64,000 nt of DNA from an uncultured Eubacterium sp. (GCA_910589665.1 CAJUTR010000006.1:53367-117366); one strand, 5' to 3'; shown: positions 33,936 through 43,493, numbered from the stretch's first letter. Notes: generated by a model not told the origin, from the letters alone. A program made the numbers and translations.

Positions 33936-34691
33936 CTATTCCCGTTCTAATCCCATCTTTTCGTCGTACAGATCCACGATCTCCTCGACGTCCCCCTGTG
34001 CCACCAGTTTCCCCTGTTCCAGCAGGATCCCTTTATTGCACATGCGCAGCACCTGATCGGTCGAGTGGGACACGAAAAGCACGGTTACCCCCTTGTCAAA
34101 CATGCTCTGGATCCTCGCCTCGCATTTTTTCCGGAAACGCTTGTCCCCGACGCTTAATACCTCGTCCAATATGAGTATTTCCGGCTCCACAACAGTTGCG
34201 ATCGAAAACCCGAGCCGCGCTTTCATCCCGGAAGAGTAATTTTTCACCGGCACATCAATAAATCTGCCAAGTTCAGAAAATTTCACGATGTCGTCATATT
34301 TTTTTTGGATAAATTCCCTGCTGTAACCGAGCACCGCGCCGTACAGGTAAATATTCTCCGCCCCGGTATACTGTCTGTCAAATCCGGCTCCAAGTTCCAA
34401 AAGAGGAGCGATCTTCCCAAAACACCGGACGCTGCCCTCCGTCGGTTTTAGTACCCCAGCTATCACTTTCAGAAGCGTACTTTTTCCAGCGCCGTTCATA
34501 CCCATGATACCAACGCGGTCGCCGCGCTGAATGTCAAAATTAACATCCTTGAGCGCCCAGAATTCCTGGTACATCAACTCTTTTTTTATCATTTTGATAA
34601 AATATTCTTTCATATTGTCCACTTTTTGCGAACTGAGATTAAATTTCATGCTCACATGGTCAACCTGCAGCGCCAAAGCTTTTTTCGCCAT
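33936..34691 (-). CDS. tagH: polysaccharide/teichoic acid ABC exporter, ATPase subunit
   Basis: A 251-aa ATPase of the TagH/KpsT/Wzt class: Walker A GMNGAGKST, the family signature NYSSGMKARLGF and Walker B EILILDEVLSVGD. It lacks the long C-terminal extension of Bacillus subtilis TagH. The ATG at 34691 follows GGAGG; the upstream in-frame ATG at 34709 overlaps the permease stop. Confidence 0.93.
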   Translation of the reverse strand: MAKKALALQVDHVSMKFNLSSQKVDNMKEYFIKMIKKELMYQEFWALKDVNFDIQRGDRVGIMGMNGAGKSTLLKVIAGVLKPTEGSVRCFGKIAPLLELGAGFDRQYTGAENIYLYGAVLGYSREFIQKKYDDIVKFSELGRFIDVPVKNYSSGMKARLGFSIATVVEPEILILDEVLSVGDKRFRKKCEARIQSMFDKGVTVLFVSHSTDQVLRMCNKGILLEQGKLVAQGDVEEIVDLYDEKMGLERE

Positions 34692-34705
34692 TGTAACCTC
34701 CAACA

Positions 34706-35521
34706 TCATATGTTCAATATAAAGGTATCCTGTTTCCTGTAAAATACAAACATACCGATCCCCAATGCCAGGACGCTGATACCGAACGTATAGGCGAGCA
34801 GCGGCATATCAAATGGTTGTCCAAACAGCGCACGCCGGAAATTCTGTATGATCCCAAACAACGGGTTCAGTTTGATCATCGTCTGTTTTGCGGGACTCAG
34901 ACTGCCTGCAAAATAAAAAATTGCACTGCAGTACATGATTAGCATAAGTAATACGCTCCACAAATATTCAATATCCCTGAAAAACACACAGAGCGTAGCG
35001 AGGATCATTCCCGCGCCGATCGAAAGAAGCAACAGATTGATCAGCGGAACGATGGACAAAAACATATATCCGTTCATCGGCGCTCCGTACGAACCTGTCG
35101 AGAGGAAAAACACCATAACGCCTACCAGCACAACAAGCGAGATCAAAAATATAGCAAAATTTGATAAAATCCCAGACAGCGGATACATGTACTTCGGTAC
35201 GTACACTTTCTTTATCATACCGCTGTTACTGCGGATGGATTTCATCGCGCTGTTTGTCGAAGACGAGAAAAACGAATACAGAAGCCTTCCCGTCAGCACG
35301 TACACTGGAAACGGTACGCCGCGGAACGCCGCATCCTCGCGTCCTCCCTTACCGAGAAGTTCTCCAAACACGACGCTGAGTACGATCATCGTGAGCAGCG
35401 GCTCGATCATCGTCCAAAGAATTCCCAAATAAGATCTCCTGTATTTCAATTTAATATTTTTCTTCGCCAGTTCCCCTAGCAGATACCGGTAGCGGCTGAA
35501 GTTTTTAAACACTTGCGACAT
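34706..35521 (-). CDS. tagG: polysaccharide/teichoic acid ABC exporter, permease subunit
   Basis: A 271-aa ABC-2 type permease with six TM segments. The N-terminal region LAKKNIKLKYRRSYLGILWT is characteristic of TagG/KpsM/Wzm. GGAGG lies five bases before the ATG at 35521, so the longer frame to 35587 is rejected. First gene behind a strong promoter. Confidence 0.93.
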   Translation of the reverse strand: MSQVFKNFSRYRYLLGELAKKNIKLKYRRSYLGILWTMIEPLLTMIVLSVVFGELLGKGGREDAAFRGVPFPVYVLTGRLLYSFFSSSTNSAMKSIRSNSGMIKKVYVPKYMYPLSGILSNFAIFLISLVVLVGVMVFFLSTGSYGAPMNGYMFLSIVPLINLLLLSIGAGMILATLCVFFRDIEYLWSVLLMLIMYCSAIFYFAGSLSPAKQTMIKLNPLFGIIQNFRRALFGQPFDMPLLAYTFGISVLALGIGMFVFYRKQDTFILNI

Positions 35522-35607
35522 GGCAGTCCTCCATCTGACGCCTGAAAACCAGCTTATCACACCGTTTCCATGACTTCTTTCTGTCAAACAAATTTTTCAA
35601 TCATTTG

Positions 35608-35637
35608 ATTATATCACTATTACCGGCTGTTCGTCAA
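35608..35637 (-). promoter_or_regulatory. sigma-A promoter of the tagGH-tagD glycan operon
   Basis: -35 TTGACG (35632-35637), 18-bp spacer, -10 TATAAT (35608-35613) on the minus strand, about 85 bp upstream of the tagG ATG. Confidence 0.75.
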
Positions 35638-35698
35638 CCAAAAATAAAGCGTAACGATATGAAAAATCGCGGAAGATACTGAAAAATGAAACAAATGA

Positions 35699-35726
35699 TT
35701 GACATATTTTTTGCTTGTGTTATCAT
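35699..35726 (+). promoter_or_regulatory. candidate promoter of the carboxyltransferase operon
   Basis: Perfect -35 TTGACA (35699-35704) with TATCAT 16 bp downstream (35721-35726). The 300-bp gap between the two divergent operons holds nothing else I can support. Confidence 0.5.
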
Positions 35727-35826
35727 AATAATTGTGTAATTATGGCATTTTTGCCTTTTTTATTCTATTTTGATTTCAAGGGCTTTTTTTGCCCCACCAT
35801 CATTTTTAAAGAATGGAGAATGACAT

Positions 35827-37341
35827 ATGTATAATATGGAAAAACAACACAAGCTTGGAAAATTACATGCCCTGGAGCGGATCTGCCTGCTTTTGGACAA
35901 GGATTCCTTCCGTGAGATTGGATCAAACATCACGAATCTGGAAGATGCCTTTAATATAAAAAAAGGCCAGTTCCCGTACGACGGCGTTATCACCGGCTAT
36001 GGCACGATCGGTGGACAGAAAGTCGTGATCTACTCCGAGGATTTTACCGTCATCGGCGGTACTCTCGGCAAACAGCACGGTTATAAAATAGCAAACGCCA
36101 TCAAAATGGCGATTGAAAACCGCTGCCCCATCATCGGTATCAACGATTCCGGCGGCGCCCGCATTCAGGAAGGCGTCAACGCCCTCGCGGGATACGGAGA
36201 AATCTTCTATTATAATACGATGGCTTCCGGATACATTCCCCAGATTTCCATTATCGCAGGAAACTGTGCGGGCGGTGCCGTTTACAGCCCGGGTATCACG
36301 GATTTCATTTTTGTCATCGACGACATCAGTCAAATGTTCGTCACAGGTCCCAAGGTCATTAAAAGTGTGACAAATGAGGATATTACCGCGTCTTCGCTCG
36401 GCGGCGCCGGCGTTCACGCGCAGCAGAGCGGCGTCGCCCATTTCCATGCGCCGAATGAAAAGGACTGCTTTGAAAAAGTCCGCCGGCTGATCGCCGTCAT
36501 CCCGCCGTGTTACGAAGACGGGTGCATTCATATGGAAAAGAAGGGAATGACGCCAGGCGCTTATAACGAAAACATTCAATTCGACCAGTCGATGGCCGGC
36601 ATCATTCCAGAGCGGAGCAATCAGGGTTATGATATCCACGATGTGATCTACGGCATTGTCGATCCGGACTCTTTTGTCGAAGTTCAGGAAGAGTTCGCAC
36701 GGAATGTCGTCGTCGGGTTCGGACGGATCAAGGGCGTGGCAGTCGGCATCGTTTCCAACCAGCCGAATTTCATGGCCGGCGTCCTGGACTGTGACGCGAG
36801 CGATAAATCCGCCCGCTTCATCCGTTTCTGCGATGCGTTTAATATACCGATCATCACATTAACCGACGTACCGGGATTCCTTCCGGGCAAAGATCAGGAA
36901 TACAAGGGGATCATCCGCCACGGCGCAAAACTTTTGTACGCATATTCTGAGGCAACAACGATAAAAATAAACATTATACTGCGAAAAGCATACGGCGGCG
37001 CTTACATCGCCATGAGCAGCAAGCATCTGCGTTCGGATTTCGTGTACGCATGGCCGACCGCTGAGATCGCAGTGATGGGAGCCGACGGTGCCGCTGATAT
37101 CCTGTACGGAAAACAGATGAAGAACATGACTCCAGAAGAAAAAGCAGCCTTCCGTCAGGAAAAGATCGATGAATATAATGAAAAATTCATGAATCCGGGA
37201 GTTGCTTCCATGCACGGTTATGTGGATGAGATCATCCGGCCGGAGGCGACTCGGGAAAGGATCTACGGCGACATTATGATGCTTTCGGATAAACGCTCTC
37301 TCGACGGCGTTCACAAAAAACACGGGAATATTCCTTTATAA
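35827..37341 (+). CDS. biotin-dependent carboxyltransferase (MmdA/PccB family)
   Basis: A 504-aa crotonase-fold carboxyltransferase with both halves: the first with INDSGGARIQEGVNAL and SIIAGNCAGGAVYSPG, the second with LTDVPGFLPGKDQE and LRKAYGGAYIAM. This family includes the alpha subunit of methylmalonyl-CoA decarboxylase and the beta subunit of propionyl- and acetyl-CoA carboxylases. No biotin carrier, biotin carboxylase or membrane decarboxylase subunit is encoded nearby, so which reaction it serves is open. Confidence 0.9.
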   Translation: MYNMEKQHKLGKLHALERICLLLDKDSFREIGSNITNLEDAFNIKKGQFPYDGVITGYGTIGGQKVVIYSEDFTVIGGTLGKQHGYKIANAIKMAIENRCPIIGINDSGGARIQEGVNALAGYGEIFYYNTMASGYIPQISIIAGNCAGGAVYSPGITDFIFVIDDISQMFVTGPKVIKSVTNEDITASSLGGAGVHAQQSGVAHFHAPNEKDCFEKVRRLIAVIPPCYEDGCIHMEKKGMTPGAYNENIQFDQSMAGIIPERSNQGYDIHDVIYGIVDPDSFVEVQEEFARNVVVGFGRIKGVAVGIVSNQPNFMAGVLDCDASDKSARFIRFCDAFNIPIITLTDVPGFLPGKDQEYKGIIRHGAKLLYAYSEATTIKINIILRKAYGGAYIAMSSKHLRSDFVYAWPTAEIAVMGADGAADILYGKQMKNMTPEEKAAFRQEKIDEYNEKFMNPGVASMHGYVDEIIRPEATRERIYGDIMMLSDKRSLDGVHKKHGNIPL

Positions 37342-37386
37342 AAAAGCGTCCTAACAGAGAACTTTTTAACAGAATGGAGAACTAAC

Positions 37387-38799
37387 ATGATTTTTTCAAC
37401 GTACCAGTTTTTACTGATATTTCTGCCGATTACGTTTGGCGGATACTTTACCCTTCAGCATTTGACATATACGAATTTAGCAAAGATCTGGCTTGTTTTG
37501 GCTTCTTTCTACTTTTACGCGGCGGGAAGTCCGGATTTCTTCCCCTTTTTCCTCGGCAGCGTCGTCGGAAACTTTATCGTGGGAAATTCGCTGAGCAAAC
37601 TGCAGGGAGCAGAACACCGGATCGAGCGCGGACTGCTGCTGACGGCAGGCGTTCTCGCAAATGTCGGGCTGCTCGGCTACTATAAATATACCGATTTCTT
37701 CCTTAAAAATATAAACTTTATCGCGGGGACCCACTTCCCGCTCCAGCATATCATACTGCCAATCGGTATTTCATTTTTCACGTTCCAGTTGATCGCGTTT
37801 CTCGTCGATTCGTTCCGCGGGGAAACGAAAAACTATGACGTACTGGACTACCTGCTTTTCATCACGTTTTTCCCACAGCTGATCGTAGGGCCGATCATCC
37901 ATCACGCAGAAGTCGTTCCGCAGTTTGAGGATGAAAAGAACCACAAACTCATTTACGACAATCTCGCAAAAGGATTATTCATCTTCTCCATCGGCTGCGC
38001 AAAGAAAATGCTGATCGCCGACCCGCTGACGACAGACGCGCAGGGCTTTTTTAATAATGTCACGAACAACCTGCCGATGATCCAGTCGTGGTTCCACTCG
38101 ATCGAGTACACGGTTTCTTACTATTTTGACCTATCGGGTTACGCGGATATGGCGATCGGTCTCGGCTGGATGTTCAACATCAAAATACCGCAAAACTTCA
38201 ATTCGCCCTATAAAGCGAAAGATTTCCAGGAATACTGGCAGAGATGGCACATGACCCTCTCCCGTTTCCTCGGCTCTTACGTGTTCCGAAATGTGTACCG
38301 GAAGGGCGTCAGCTACCGCAACTACTATGTCGCTACGATGTGTACATTCTTTGTATCCGGTTTCTGGCACGGCGCCGGCTGGACATTCGTCGTATGGGGT
38401 ATCGTAAACGGTATCCTCGTCTGCATCGCCTCCTACCGGAATAAGAAAAATCTGAGCACTCCTGTATGGATTGGCGTGCCGATTACGTTTTTGCTCGCCG
38501 TACTGACGCGTATATTATTTGTATCCGACTCATTTACAAATGCCGCACGCGTATTTAAGGGACTTATCAACGTCTCCACGTTACACTTCTCCACGCTGCA
38601 AAAACTCCTGACCGACAACTGGGATATGTGGCTGTTAACCTTAGTCGGCCTAGCGATCTGCTGGTTTACGCCGACGACACAAAAAATAGCCGAGAAATTT
38701 AAATCGAACTGGAAATACTTGCTCTATGCGGCAACCCTGCTGATCATCTGTATCCTGAATATGGACAAAGTAGTTCAGTTCCTCTATTTCCAATTTTAA
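37387..38799 (+). CDS. MBOAT-family O-acyltransferase
   Basis: A 470-aa membrane protein with about 10-12 TM segments and the MBOAT signature: FQEYWQRWHMTLSRFLGSYV and the catalytic-His region FVSGFWHGAGWTFVVWG. It resembles AlgI/DltB/PatA proteins that pass acyl groups across the membrane to glycans. The two following genes encode SGNH-like membrane-anchored proteins, the usual partners. Confidence 0.93.
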   Translation: MIFSTYQFLLIFLPITFGGYFTLQHLTYTNLAKIWLVLASFYFYAAGSPDFFPFFLGSVVGNFIVGNSLSKLQGAEHRIERGLLLTAGVLANVGLLGYYKYTDFFLKNINFIAGTHFPLQHIILPIGISFFTFQLIAFLVDSFRGETKNYDVLDYLLFITFFPQLIVGPIIHHAEVVPQFEDEKNHKLIYDNLAKGLFIFSIGCAKKMLIADPLTTDAQGFFNNVTNNLPMIQSWFHSIEYTVSYYFDLSGYADMAIGLGWMFNIKIPQNFNSPYKAKDFQEYWQRWHMTLSRFLGSYVFRNVYRKGVSYRNYYVATMCTFFVSGFWHGAGWTFVVWGIVNGILVCIASYRNKKNLSTPVWIGVPITFLLAVLTRILFVSDSFTNAARVFKGLINVSTLHFSTLQKLLTDNWDMWLLTLVGLAICWFTPTTQKIAEKFKSNWKYLLYAATLLIICILNMDKVVQFLYFQF

Positions 38800-38816
38800 T
38801 GAAGGGGGCGACTACG

Positions 38817-39992
38817 ATGAGTGCAAAAAAATGGACGATCCTTTTTGTATGCCTGATGCTCTTGAGCCTTTTATTTATCGCGGGTACGAACTTCATCATT
38901 GACCCTTACGGATATTTTGGCGCAAAACACGGGGAAAATTACACGATGGATGAAAATGACTATTTGCGGGAGCAGAAAGCGGAGCATATCAAATACCATG
39001 CAGACGATTACGACGCCTATTTGGTCGGCGGCTCCAAAGCCGGAGGCATCCGGAGTGAAAAATTATCCGATCTTGACGGATACCGCTATTACAATTGCTG
39101 GCTCCTTTCGGGAAATTTCGAGGATTACTATTTATACTCGAAATTTATCATCGAGACCGCGCATCCGAAAAAACTGCTTCTTCACATCTCCACTTCGGAG
39201 ATCGCGCAATTTGACCGCGAGGCAAAGGGAGACATCTATGAAGTTCCCGCCGTGATCAGTGAAGAATCCAAGACAGCCGAAACCTTTAAGTACCTGTTCA
39301 AAAACCTGTCGGTCAGCGTTGAAACCATCACGGACAAGGAAGAGCGTTTTCCGGTCACAAGATCCGGCGAGCGGAATCTGAGCAAGTACTACAACTACTA
39401 CAGGGAACACCGGGATGCCAACGAATATTACAACCATCTGATGAAGGAAATGGTAGACGCCTATCTGCCGCGCCTGACCACCGGCACGAAAGACAAGGCA
39501 GACCTTGTAAACAGTAATATGGACTACCTGAAAAAGATCAAGAAACTGTGCGATAAAAACGGCGTTGAATTCCAGGTCTTTTTAGGAACATTGTTTGTCG
39601 GAGAAATCGTGGGCTATGAAGGCAACAGCTTTTATAACTGGCTGGCTCAGATGGTGGAGATCACTGGCGGCCTCTGGTGTTTCAATAACTTCAACGACCT
39701 GATGTACAATCCGTTCAATTACTATAACGCAAGACACTATTATTACGAAATGGGCGACCTGATGATCGACCGCATGAGCGGGAAAGAAACCGGTCACAAC
39801 GATTTCGGGATCTATTTGACGAACGAAAATATCGCGGAAGAAATTACCCGGCGCAAACGGGAAACGGACAAACTCCGCGAATACTATAAAAAGACCGGAA
39901 CTATCCCATTCTCGGAGTATGAAGAGGCAAACAACATAACAAAAGATTCCATCTACTGGAAACATTCCAGTAACTGGAATGGGGAGGGCTGA
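38817..39992 (+). CDS. membrane-anchored SGNH-like MBOAT partner 1
   Basis: A 391-aa protein with one N-terminal TM anchor (WTILFVCLMLLSLLFIAGT) and an extracytoplasmic domain. The start FIIDPYGYF, the segment AYLVGGSKAGGIR (in place of an SGNH GxS block), YNCWLLSGNFEDYY and LLHISTSEI follow the layout of DltD/AlgX-like acyl-chain acceptor proteins. The ATG at 38817 has AAGGGGG upstream. It is a close paralog of the next gene. Confidence 0.75.
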   Translation: MSAKKWTILFVCLMLLSLLFIAGTNFIIDPYGYFGAKHGENYTMDENDYLREQKAEHIKYHADDYDAYLVGGSKAGGIRSEKLSDLDGYRYYNCWLLSGNFEDYYLYSKFIIETAHPKKLLLHISTSEIAQFDREAKGDIYEVPAVISEESKTAETFKYLFKNLSVSVETITDKEERFPVTRSGERNLSKYYNYYREHRDANEYYNHLMKEMVDAYLPRLTTGTKDKADLVNSNMDYLKKIKKLCDKNGVEFQVFLGTLFVGEIVGYEGNSFYNWLAQMVEITGGLWCFNNFNDLMYNPFNYYNARHYYYEMGDLMIDRMSGKETGHNDFGIYLTNENIAEEITRRKRETDKLREYYKKTGTIPFSEYEEANNITKDSIYWKHSSNWNGEG

Positions 39993-39994
39993 TT

Positions 39995-41140
39995 ATGACG
40001 ACTAAAAAATGGTGTATCGGCTTCTTATGTATCATCGCAGCATCCCTGCTTTCCATAATGGGGATCAATTATTTTGTGGATCCGTATGGATATTTCAGAA
40101 GTCAGGGCGGTGACTGCTACGAACTGGATGAAGACGACTATCTGCGCGAGCAGAAAGCCCAGCACATCAAGCACTTTTCCGATCGGTACGACGCCTACCT
40201 GATCGGAGGTTCTAAAGCCGGCGCGCTCCGCACCGAAAAGCTGAAAGAACTGGACGGCTACAACTACTACAACTGCTGGGTCATGTCAGGAAACTTTCAG
40301 GATTATGAAGCTTATACGAAATATATCGTAGAGCACGCAGAACCAAAAAAGATCCTGCTTCAGATTTCCACATCCGAGATCAAACAGTTTGACCGTGAAT
40401 CCCGCGGGGCTATTTACGAGACGCCGGCGATGCTGTCCGGCGGATCAAAGATTACGGAATATGCTACGTTTCTGTTTAAAAACCTCAAACTGTCTTATGA
40501 GGAACTGATCGACGATTCCGAACGGTATCCATGTTTGGAAACCGGGGAGCGGAATCTGACCAAATACTATAATTATTATAACGAAAACAAAGGAACGGAC
40601 GAATACTATAATTTCCTGATGAAGAAAAAAGTAGATCAGTTCTACAAGAACCTCGAATCGGGAACGCCTGATAAATCTGCCGTCATCAGTGAATGTATCG
40701 CCTCCCTGAAACGGATGAAAGAGATGTGTGACGAACACCACGTCGAATTCCAGGTCTTTTTCGGTTCCGTCTTTTCCGGCCAGATGATCGGCTACGAAGG
40801 AGACAGCCTGTACGATTTTATGCGCCAGGTCGTCCAGGTAGCTGGCGACACATGGTTTTTCAATACCTTTAACGATGTGGCAATGAACCCCTACAATTAT
40901 TATGACATCGCACACTATTATTACGAGATCGGCGACATGATGATCGACACGATGGCAGGAAAGCCGAGCCAGTATTACAATTTCGGCATCCTTCTAAATG
41001 CAGACAATATAGAGCAGGAAATAGCGCGGCGGCGGACGTATCTGAACGAATGGAAGGGTTATTACGCAGAACACGGCACTCTTCCGTTCCAAGACATTGA
41101 TGATAGCAGCCTCGTGCCAAAAGTGTACGGTGACCAATGA
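39995..41140 (+). CDS. membrane-anchored SGNH-like MBOAT partner 2
   Basis: A 381-aa paralog of the preceding gene along its whole length (FVDPYGYF, AYLIGGSKAGALR, NCWVMSGNFQDYE, LLQISTSEI, FNTFNDV and HYYYEIGDMMIDTM all align). One N-terminal TM anchor, then an extracytoplasmic domain. It starts 2 bp after the first copy with GGAGG. A tandem duplication with divergence suggests two acceptor or acyl specificities behind one MBOAT channel (inference). Confidence 0.75.
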   Translation: MTTKKWCIGFLCIIAASLLSIMGINYFVDPYGYFRSQGGDCYELDEDDYLREQKAQHIKHFSDRYDAYLIGGSKAGALRTEKLKELDGYNYYNCWVMSGNFQDYEAYTKYIVEHAEPKKILLQISTSEIKQFDRESRGAIYETPAMLSGGSKITEYATFLFKNLKLSYEELIDDSERYPCLETGERNLTKYYNYYNENKGTDEYYNFLMKKKVDQFYKNLESGTPDKSAVISECIASLKRMKEMCDEHHVEFQVFFGSVFSGQMIGYEGDSLYDFMRQVVQVAGDTWFFNTFNDVAMNPYNYYDIAHYYYEIGDMMIDTMAGKPSQYYNFGILLNADNIEQEIARRRTYLNEWKGYYAEHGTLPFQDIDDSSLVPKVYGDQ

Positions 41141-41156
41141 CCAAAGGAGGGATAAT

Positions 41157-42164
41157 ATGAAAAAGAAGCAACTCCTACTCCCGATACTCATGATATGCTT
41201 CATCATCACTGCCGGCGGCTGCGGCTCCGGCGGTGACAACAGCAGTAACCCATCGTATCTGGAAAACGATGAAAGTGCGGCAGATAACGCTGGCGAACAA
41301 GAATCTGCGGGAATCCATGATCCTTCCGGCGATAGCTCTTCTACATCCGATGCTGCCGGTCAGCCATCGGAAGAACACTCGAGTGGTGACGGTTCGGGTA
41401 CTGACTCCCCCACTGTCCGTCAGGATATGCTCGTCTATACGTGCCAGATATCGATCGACACACTGGATTATGAGCAGTCTGTCCAGACATTTAAACAAAT
41501 GCTTACGGCTGCAGGCGGGTTCGTAGAACAGGAAAACTACTCCGATGGACAGTCTTCGGATCTGTATTACATAGAAGAGTCGGAAAAACAGAAACTCTAC
41601 ACGGCTACTGTCCGCGTTCCCCACGACAAATACGATTCCTTTTTAAATGGCGCCGATCAGTTAGGGGACATCCGCTCCAAAGCTTCAAATGTAGAAAATC
41701 TCGGACAGGAATATACCGATCTGAATACGTCCCTGCAGATTTATGAAGCAAAAGAAAAACGATACATCAAAATGCTTTCCACGATTACAGACGACGAACA
41801 GGCCATCCGCGTCGAAAAGGAATTGACGGAGTTGCAGGTGAAGATCGCAGGCATCAAAACAAGGATGACCGAAATCCGAACCGATGTCGATTATTCGACC
41901 ATAGAGCTTCAGCTCCGGGAGGTAACCAAATACAACGAAGCGCCAGAACAAACAGACACCTTTTTCCAGCGTCTCGGAAACACGATAACAGATACATGGA
42001 AAAATTTCCAGATCTTCTTAGAGACCATGCTATTTTTCTTTATCCGTATCATGCCGTACGCCGTCATCATCGGCTTGATCATATTGGTTGTCCTTTGGAT
42101 CACAAAGAAACGGAAATGGAAACAGCATTCTGCTAAAAAAGAACCAGACAAGTTTTCGAAATAA
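41157..42164 (+). CDS. DUF4349 lipoprotein with C-terminal membrane segment
   Basis: A 335-aa protein: lipobox TAGGCG near residue 18, Ser/Gly/Asp-rich linker to about 85, the DUF4349 domain (DMLVYTCQISIDTLDYEQSV to the coiled-coil EKRYIKMLSTITDDEQAI), and a TM helix near 290-315 followed by a basic tail. The frame extends upstream to 41097, but GGAGG precedes the ATG at 41157. Function unknown in the family; co-oriented with the MBOAT operon. Confidence 0.88.
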   Translation: MKKKQLLLPILMICFIITAGGCGSGGDNSSNPSYLENDESAADNAGEQESAGIHDPSGDSSSTSDAAGQPSEEHSSGDGSGTDSPTVRQDMLVYTCQISIDTLDYEQSVQTFKQMLTAAGGFVEQENYSDGQSSDLYYIEESEKQKLYTATVRVPHDKYDSFLNGADQLGDIRSKASNVENLGQEYTDLNTSLQIYEAKEKRYIKMLSTITDDEQAIRVEKELTELQVKIAGIKTRMTEIRTDVDYSTIELQLREVTKYNEAPEQTDTFFQRLGNTITDTWKNFQIFLETMLFFFIRIMPYAVIIGLIILVVLWITKKRKWKQHSAKKEPDKFSK

Positions 42165-42209
42165 AAGAAAGTCAGGATCAAATACACTTTGACCCTGGCT
42201 TTCTTTTAT
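42161..42209. terminator. bidirectional terminator between DUF4349 and kinase genes
   Basis: Long hairpin ATAAAAGAAAGTCAGG...CCTGGCTTTCTTTTAT with A and T runs on both sides, between convergent genes. Confidence 0.8.
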
Positions 42210-42216
42210 GGCATCC

Positions 42217-43347
42217 TTACATATCCAGATAAACCCGAAAACGTGTGCCGCCTTCTAACCGGCTTTCCACTTCTATCCTGCCGCCCATGTCATCTAATAT
42301 CCTTTTAACAACCACAAGCCCGAGTCCGTCGCCCTGGACGCTGCGGACCCGTGGATCGTTCGCCCTCTCAAACGGCATAAACAGTTTTGGCATAAATTCC
42401 GGCGCGATGCCGATACCATCGTCCTCAACCATGATGGTATATTCTTTTTGCAGACTTCCAGCCTTCAACTGCTCTGATACGGCCAACGTAATCGTTCCAT
42501 TTCCCGGCGTATACAAACTCGCATTTTCCAAAAGATTCCGGATCACCTGTTTCAGACGTTTCTCATCGACCGCAATCCTCTGATCCGTCACCGATACGTC
42601 AAGTTTCAGTTGTTGTCCACGCCCCGTGAACTGAGGCATGACAGCAGCCACGACCTCTCTGATCAGCTCTCCCATCGAGATGGTACCGCTGTCGTCCGTC
42701 TCATCACCGGATCTCGTGGCCTCCACAACGTCGCAGATCATCTCAGACACCTGCTGAAACGCCATATTTACCTCATGATAAGGATTTCCCACCATTTGCT
42801 TCAAGCATGTCAGAACTAGTTCCTTTTCCTCCCGTTCACGCAGAAAAGCCTCGACCGTCGCTTTCAGCGTTACCGACTGCTCGTATTCCCGTGTCCAGTC
42901 CCTCGTGCGGTCTGCGATCGTCAGAATATTTCTGCCGCCCCCGCAGGACGCCGTCCGTATATGGAAGCTGCGCACACTGCCGTTCGTATTCACGGACGTA
43001 AAATCGTTTTGCTGTGACAAAAGAAGTTCGCTTTCACAAAACTTCCTTAACATCTCATCCTGTTTCGAAAGATCCAGCTTTTCAAACAAGTAAGCCACAT
43101 CCTGCATCACTTTTTCCTGTTTGATCCCAAAGAGCCAGCTCACGCTCTCTGACACATACTCAACGCACCTTTTCCGCGGATAATAGATCAGAACAAGCAG
43201 GTTCATATCCTGGGTCACACATTCTAAAACACGCTCCCATTTTCCCCTCCTAAATGCCCTTATCTTATGGATGATCAATGATGCAACTATTGTTCCTGAC
43301 ACGCATAAAAAAAATAAAATACCTGATACAATGATATTTTCTCGCAT
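42217..43347 (-). CDS. divergent sensor histidine kinase
   Basis: A 376-aa protein with one N-terminal TM (GILFFLCVSGTIVASLIIHK), a PAS-like middle and a complete HATPase domain (N-box LKQVIRNLLENASLY, G boxes VEDDGIGIAP and GDGLGLVVVKRILDDMGG). The expected H-box is not canonical: the best match is NPYHEVNMAFQQ, which keeps His-Glu but loses the Arg-Thr-Pro part. No response regulator is adjacent. It is divergent from the chemoreceptor gene. Confidence 0.85.
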   Translation of the reverse strand: MRENIIVSGILFFLCVSGTIVASLIIHKIRAFRRGKWERVLECVTQDMNLLVLIYYPRKRCVEYVSESVSWLFGIKQEKVMQDVAYLFEKLDLSKQDEMLRKFCESELLLSQQNDFTSVNTNGSVRSFHIRTASCGGGRNILTIADRTRDWTREYEQSVTLKATVEAFLREREEKELVLTCLKQMVGNPYHEVNMAFQQVSEMICDVVEATRSGDETDDSGTISMGELIREVVAAVMPQFTGRGQQLKLDVSVTDQRIAVDEKRLKQVIRNLLENASLYTPGNGTITLAVSEQLKAGSLQKEYTIMVEDDGIGIAPEFMPKLFMPFERANDPRVRSVQGDGLGLVVVKRILDDMGGRIEVESRLEGGTRFRVYLDM

Positions 43348-43415
43348 TGTGTCCCCCCGTGTTTATCCCACTGTAATTTCATGATCACATCACTTTCGAA
43401 TAGTTTTAGAATTTT

Positions 43416-43444
43416 ATTATAACACGATTTTCATTGGTTATCCA
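43416..43444 (-). promoter_or_regulatory. candidate promoter of the sensor kinase gene
   Basis: -35 TGGATA (43439-43444), 17-bp spacer, -10 TATAAT (43416-43421) on the minus strand. Confidence 0.5.
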
Positions 43445-43464
43445 GTTTTTTCACGAAAAAAATC

Positions 43465-43493
43465 TTTTCTCTTCAATTCAAATATGGTATACT
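43465..43493 (+). promoter_or_regulatory. extended -10 promoter of the chemoreceptor gene
   Basis: TGGTATACT is an extended -10 (TATACT at 43488-43493); the -35 region TTTTCT is weak. About 45 bp upstream of the ATG. Confidence 0.45.
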
